Shown: one piece after another, positions 16,997 to 20,215 of the stretch
How the letters are laid out: each line of letters opens with the position of its first letter
Numbering within the stretch: position 1 is the first letter of the stretch
Virus record (IMG/VR): IMGVR_UViG_3300025646_000501
Span: 1 to 20,215 of that record
Origin: a virus
Strand: one strand, 5' to 3'
Length of the DNA stretch: 20,215 bases
Notes under the pieces: model-generated
Seen by the model: only the letters and a program-made list of their open reading frames with translations
Told to the model about the DNA's origin: nothing
The model's database searches: none
Translations under genes and position numbers: made by a program

Positions 16997-17025
16997 ATTA
17001 AATTTGATTTAATGTGCAAAGATAC
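16997..17025 (-). repeat. Copy 2 of a 29-base promoter-leader repeat
   Basis: This stretch matches 8620-8648 at 26 of 29 bases. On the minus strand it runs from GTATCTTTG to AAATTTAAT and ends at the base before the ATG of the 74-residue gene, so the whole leader between promoter element and start is conserved. Confidence 0.6.
17017..17024 (-). promoter_or_regulatory. Promoter -7 element (TATCTTTG) for the terL-portal unit
   Basis: The minus strand reads AAGTATCTTTGCACATTAAATC just after the stop of the 183-residue gene and about 20 bases before the ATG of the 74-residue gene. TATCTTTG fits TAnnTTTG. A TTG lies about 24 bases further upstream inside the coding region, rather far for a -33 box. 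No hairpin precedes it. Confidence 0.52.
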
Positions 17026-17577
17026 TTAAAATATAGGTATTCCTACACCAACAGATAAATAAGGTGACGTGTTATTAATATCATAACCAACACCTGCTTT
17101 TATTAATGCCTTATTCTTTATATTCCAATCAACACCTAAATTTATTTGGTTGTTTGTATTGTATGATGGAGATAAAAATAATTGACTTTTGTTTTTGTAT
17201 TTAGTTATTGTAGTTTCCTTTATACTATCTTGACACTCTATTATAGCAGAAAAATCTAATAAATCTCCTGTTGTTGTTATCTTTGCTAAACCTGAACTTC
17301 TTTTTCCAATTATAGGTTGTTCGTATAGTCTAGCTTGTATTACTGAAGAGTCTTTCTCTGTAACATAAACCACAGTGGTATCTGTTTTTCTTATATACAC
17401 ATCCTTGTATTTTGTAACAATTTTATCTTTTGGTCTTAATGTATCAGTAACTTTTACAACTTTTGTTTTTGTGACCACCTTGACTTTAGGTGTTTCTGTC
17501 TTATTACAAGACTTGAAGAATAGTAAACATACTAATACTCCAGATATAAAGTACAACAATTCATTTTTTAACTTCAT
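17026..17577 (-). CDS. Membrane-anchored periplasmic protein with beta-rich C-terminus; candidate spanin
   Basis: This 183-residue protein has a short positive N-terminus, one hydrophobic segment (about 7-21, LLYFISGVLVCLLFF) and then a cysteine at 24. The FKSC context is a poor lipobox, so it may be a signal anchor rather than a lipoprotein. A Lys/Thr/Val-rich linker follows (30-75, repeated VVTKTKVVKVTD-like units). The C-terminus (132-183) shows alternating strands with GVDWNI, AGVGYD and SVGVGIPIF, ending in phenylalanine as outer-membrane barrel proteins often do. One protein tethered inside and reaching the outer membrane would suit a spanin that joins the membranes at lysis, but no holin or endolysin is in the window. 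A structural or periplasmic role is equally possible. Confidence 0.58.
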   Translation of the reverse strand: MKLKNELLYFISGVLVCLLFFKSCNKTETPKVKVVTKTKVVKVTDTLRPKDKIVTKYKDVYIRKTDTTVVYVTEKDSSVIQARLYEQPIIGKRSSGLAKITTTGDLLDFSAIIECQDSIKETTITKYKNKSQLFLSPSYNTNNQINLGVDWNIKNKALIKAGVGYDINNTSPYLSVGVGIPIF

Positions 17578-17587
17578 AGTCTTATAT

Positions 17588-18187
17588 TTAACAAACTCCT
17601 ATTTCTATAATTATACCTGCATTTATTCTTGCAAAGTATGTATCTGAACTAGCTGTCGCTTTTACTCTGTAAAATTCATTAGCACCATCAAAAGGTATAG
17701 TTCCTGTGCTATTTTGAAACACTAAAGAACCTGTATTCAAAACTCCTGCTACGTCATTTTGATACCAAACTACGCTATTTAATTCAAAACCACAAACACC
17801 TGTAGAATCCACACTGCTTTCTGAACTTATTACTCCAGACTCAATTGATATAGAGACTGATTTACAGGTATTAAAATCAGCAGTTACAGTCCAAAAAGGT
17901 ATTGATGTTGGGGTTTCATTTAGTATATTAACTCCTCCTACAAATAAACTGTTTGGTTTAATACATTTATTTATTACAAGAGGGTTATCTACAGTATTTA
18001 ATTCTTCTATTACTTCTGTATTAGTATTATCACCACATAATATATACTTAACCTGCGATGTTGTTGGATCGCCTATACCTCCTTCATAAACTCCTGAAAT
18101 ATCTACGATTTTTTTGCATATTTCAGAAGGTTCTACCGTAACTTCCTCAGTTGTTTCTTGATAGCATTTTTTGTATTTCCAAAGCAT
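17588..18187 (-). CDS. Cysteine-containing hypothetical protein, probable virion surface component
   Basis: No family is recognised. The 199-residue protein starts MLWKYKKCYQ without a signal peptide. It is beta-rich, low in lysine after residue 30, and has seven cysteines spread along the chain, including one as the last residue (EIGVC). Segments such as FWTVTADFNTCKSVSISIES and the C-terminal YFARINAGIIIEIGV look like strands of a jelly-roll or Ig-like domain. It lies two bases after the stop of the collagen-like fibre gene (TAA-TT-ATG) and ten bases before the putative spanin gene. The position among fibre genes suggests a head or tail decoration or fibre partner. That role is inference. 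Confidence 0.6.
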   Translation of the reverse strand: MLWKYKKCYQETTEEVTVEPSEICKKIVDISGVYEGGIGDPTTSQVKYILCGDNTNTEVIEELNTVDNPLVINKCIKPNSLFVGGVNILNETPTSIPFWTVTADFNTCKSVSISIESGVISSESSVDSTGVCGFELNSVVWYQNDVAGVLNTGSLVFQNSTGTIPFDGANEFYRVKATASSDTYFARINAGIIIEIGVC

Positions 18188-18189
18188 AA

Positions 18190-19050
18190 TTATATTGGTT
18201 TTAAACTTCCTAATAAATAATAAGTATTCGTTGTCAATTCTTTTTCAACCATAGCCCAATAGTACTGACCTTTAACAATATTTTGCAATGTTGTAGATGG
18301 ATATAATAATGTGGCAGCTCCTGAAGATTGTATCAATAAATCCCCTGTACCTATTTGTATAAATACTACTGAAAAATTGTTAACTAATCCATCAGGCACG
18401 TTTATAACAACATTAGAAGCCCCATTTTCTACGAAGATTGTGTATTTATCATCTTCGTTTAATAAAGTGTAAGGAAATGAGGTGATTGATTTTTGTAAAT
18501 TTTTAATTTCTATAACATAAGGATCTGCTACTGTTCCTGAACCATTTGCAAGTGTAGTGTTTCCGTTTTCAATTATTGTTTCACCATCTGTGCCTGGAAC
18601 ACCTTGAGGTCCTTGTTCTCCTTGTATACCTTGTATACCTTGAATACCTTGAATACCTTGAATACCTTGAGGTCCTACAGATATAGGGAATTCAATAAAA
18701 TCACTCATAATAACTTCATCTTGACCAACCCCTATCGTAACATCTTGTAGTTTTAACAAGAACTGCTGGCTATTAAACTTTACAAATAGAGGGTTGTAAT
18801 TCAATACCTCAAATGTAGGTGATAATGCATTTACAAATTCAGCAGGATTTGAATAAAGTTCTCCTTCATATTCTATCTCTGATATTCTCAATGTACCACC
18901 TTCTTCTGGAGACAATCCTGATATAAGGTAGTTTCTTAGGTCAAGTAATGTGTAGTTTTTTGTTTTGTCGAATGAATCTGCGTCAGTACCTATTACTTTA
19001 TCATAGTCTGATAGTAAATTATCTATTTCGTACGTTTTAATTCTTGCCAT
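18190..19050 (-). CDS. Fibre protein with collagen-like Gly-X-Y segment
   Basis: This 286-residue protein has three parts. The N-terminus (1-45) has DKVIGTDADSFDKTKNYTLL, an attachment-type motif I recognise from fibres of flavobacterial phages. A second globular part reaches about residue 120. A run of ten Gly-X-Y triplets follows (126-155), including five consecutive GIQ, which should form a short trimeric collagen helix. The C-terminal domain (about 156-286) has strands such as NVVINVPDG and FSVVFIQIGTGDLLIQ and ends YYLLGSLKPI, like trimeric knob domains that follow collagen stems in phage fibres. It is likely a head or tail fibre; which one cannot be told. It follows the 103-residue fibre-associated gene. 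Confidence 0.75.
   Translation of the reverse strand: MARIKTYEIDNLLSDYDKVIGTDADSFDKTKNYTLLDLRNYLISGLSPEEGGTLRISEIEYEGELYSNPAEFVNALSPTFEVLNYNPLFVKFNSQQFLLKLQDVTIGVGQDEVIMSDFIEFPISVGPQGIQGIQGIQGIQGIQGEQGPQGVPGTDGETIIENGNTTLANGSGTVADPYVIEIKNLQKSITSFPYTLLNEDDKYTIFVENGASNVVINVPDGLVNNFSVVFIQIGTGDLLIQSSGAATLLYPSTTLQNIVKGQYYWAMVEKELTTNTYYLLGSLKPI
18624..18668. repeat. Five 9-base tandem units encoding collagen-like GIQ triplets
   Basis: Units GTATACCTT (two) and GAATACCTT (three) stand head to tail and encode consecutive Gly-Ile-Gln triplets on the minus strand. The near-identity at DNA level suggests recent expansion and a site able to gain or lose units in frame. Confidence 0.85.
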
Positions 19051-19097
19051 TTTTACTTCTTTTTTTATGTATTAACGTAAGTGTATTTTGTGATAAA

Positions 19098-19409
19098 TTA
19101 TTTATATTTATCTCTTATCTCTTGTCTTTGTTTTAAAATTTCTTCAGGAATTTCAACTCCTGTTTCCATAAATCTAACAACATACCAATCTGTTGGTAGT
19201 AGTTCTTCGTATTGTTGTTGTTTTAGAAGTTTTTGTTGTTCTAATTCTTGTTCTGCAATTTCTTCAGAGGTTGCTTCAATTTCTTCAACTATACCACCAT
19301 TATTGAGCCATTGCAAAAAATCTAAAAAACTTTGCTCTCTATCATCTTGTGGCACTTCTATAAAATCACTATCGTAAATTTTATAAGTTAGTTTACTAAT
19401 CTTATACAT
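19098..19409 (-). CDS. Small fibre-associated (assembly-chaperone-like) protein
   Basis: This 103-residue protein has an N-terminal beta part (1-30), an acidic Glu/Gln-rich helix (about 43-70) and a C-terminal motif LLPTDWYVVRFMETG followed by IPEEILKQRQEIR (about 70-99). The tDWYvvR...EtG...iPeei..R..iR pattern is widespread in small phage proteins encoded next to tail fibres, several annotated as fibre assembly or DUF4376-like. Here it overlaps the stop of the upstream fibre gene by eight bases, which argues for coupled synthesis. Whether it is a chaperone or stays in the virion cannot be told. The same DNA has a 98-codon frame on the plus strand, which I regard as a shadow. Confidence 0.7.
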   Translation of the reverse strand: MYKISKLTYKIYDSDFIEVPQDDREQSFLDFLQWLNNGGIVEEIEATSEEIAEQELEQQKLLKQQQYEELLPTDWYVVRFMETGVEIPEEILKQRQEIRDKYK

Positions 19410-20215
19410 CTGCTATGCGTGTTATAATTCTGTTAATACCAAAACCTACTTGTATTGCGCTTGTGTTGTTATTACGCCAATTGTTAGGAGTTAATCCAAA
19501 TGGGGGTGCGCCAACAAACTCAAAACTCCCTGATGCTTCAAAGCCATCAGTTATATTTTTTACATAATAATTAATTGTGGTTTCATTTGGCAATCTGTAA
19601 AATCTTAAATGAAAAGATTTGTTTAAGTTCTTTGGAAAATTAACACCTAAGTCTATTTTGTTTAACGCACCGCCAAAAGTTGAATTTTTGTAAAATATTT
19701 GAAAGTTTGAATCTGTACTTTCGTGACCTAATGACAATAAAGCTGTAACGTAAGCGCTTGGCTCAATGTTTCCCATTAAAGCTGTTGTAGCTAATCCATA
19801 AGAACATCGGCTATCTGAAGCAACACCACTATCTAATTCATCAATTCTTTGGTCAAACCAAAATGGAGTGGTTTGTAAAATAAAAGGTATTGCGCTTTGT
19901 CTTACTGATGCAATATCTCCAGGGGTTGAACTTGATAATATTTTTCTTAAAACAGTACTTCCTGAAATTACTTGCGATTGAGTTCCAACAATTGACAAAT
20001 TACTGTAACCGCCTATGTTTTGAATACTTCCAAAAATGGTCTTATATTCTAATCTGTTCGGAAAAGTAGAAGTTATATCTAATGTTGAACCACCACCACC
20101 AAACTCACTAACCGCTACTTTTTTAAATGTACCGCCTTGCTCTACTAAAGCTACTTCAGTGCCAGCTAAAGGCGTTGTTGCGTCTGTGTAGTCTGTTGGG
20201 TTGTTTGAAAGTTTT
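19402..20215 (-). CDS. Fibre / receptor-binding protein, 5' end beyond right edge
   Basis: The frame is open from the right edge to TAA at 19404-19402, giving at least 270 residues. I reject the TTG at 19998 as the start because in-frame codons upstream continue without a stop and encode sensible protein: DATTPLAGTEVALVEQGGTF followed by KKVAVSEFGGGGS. That ATTPL-GTE-QGG-KKV sentence is a common linker in phage fibres, placed before the receptor-binding head. The downstream part (about 200 residues) has a beta-rich look with TTPFWFDQRIDELDSG, LLSLGHESTDSNFQIFYKN and a Gly/Asn-rich C-terminus, perhaps a lectin-like jelly-roll. The receptor cannot be told. It overlaps the small fibre-associated gene by eight bases. 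Confidence 0.78.
   Translation of the reverse strand, partial: KLSNNPTDYTDATTPLAGTEVALVEQGGTFKKVAVSEFGGGGSTLDITSTFPNRLEYKTIFGSIQNIGGYSNLSIVGTQSQVISGSTVLRKILSSSTPGDIASVRQSAIPFILQTTPFWFDQRIDELDSGVASDSRCSYGLATTALMGNIEPSAYVTALLSLGHESTDSNFQIFYKNSTFGGALNKIDLGVNFPKNLNKSFHLRFYRLPNETTINYYVKNITDGFEASGSFEFVGAPPFGLTPNNWRNNNTSAIQVGFGINRIITRIADV

Noticed and set aside
19402-19998. TTG at 19998 as the start of the right-end fibre gene
   Set aside because: The frame continues upstream to the window edge with fibre-like sequence.

Overview
The window is a block of virion-morphogenesis genes from a tailed double-stranded DNA phage or a related prophage. All recognisable genes lie on the minus strand, are tightly packed (junctions such as TAATG, ATGA and TAA-TT-ATG) and read from right to left. 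The DNA is strongly AT-rich. Shine-Dalgarno sites are weak or absent, and several transcription starts carry the TAnnTTTG -7 element of Bacteroidota. Together with the protein signatures this points to a phage of a Bacteroidota host, most likely a flavobacterium. The set of large terminase, portal, scaffold, major capsid, two ring/adaptor-type proteins and a roughly 1,500-residue muzzle/stabilization-type protein fits a short-tailed (podovirus-like) particle related to crAss-like phages. That placement comes from recognised motifs and gene order, not from a database search.

In transcription order, from the right edge: a fibre or receptor-binding protein cut by the window edge (20215-19402); a small fibre-associated protein; a fibre with a collagen-like segment; a cysteine-containing unknown; and a membrane-anchored protein with a beta-rich C-terminus that could be a spanin. 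After a promoter-like site come a 74-residue unknown, a protein with two GroES-like halves, the large terminase (TerL) and the portal. A second promoter-like site precedes the scaffold and the major capsid protein, which end at a hairpin terminator. A third unit carries a conserved head-module protein and a 57-residue basic protein, ending at another hairpin. A fourth unit carries two ring proteins, the muzzle, a GNAT-like acetyltransferase, an internal-virion-type protein and a partial coiled-coil protein running off the left edge.

The genes describe one assembly line. Scaffold and capsid protein build the procapsid around the portal, TerL packages DNA, ring proteins and muzzle close the head and form the short tail, and the last proteins are candidates for ejected cargo. 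Fibres bind the host surface. No integrase, tRNA, CRISPR array or insertion sequence was seen, and no non-coding stretch exceeds about 95 bases.

The most unusual points are the tandem GroES-like protein before terL, the lambda-like deviant Walker A of TerL, the compact hairpin-plus-promoter modules with near-identical sequence, and the GNAT-like enzyme between tail and internal-protein genes.
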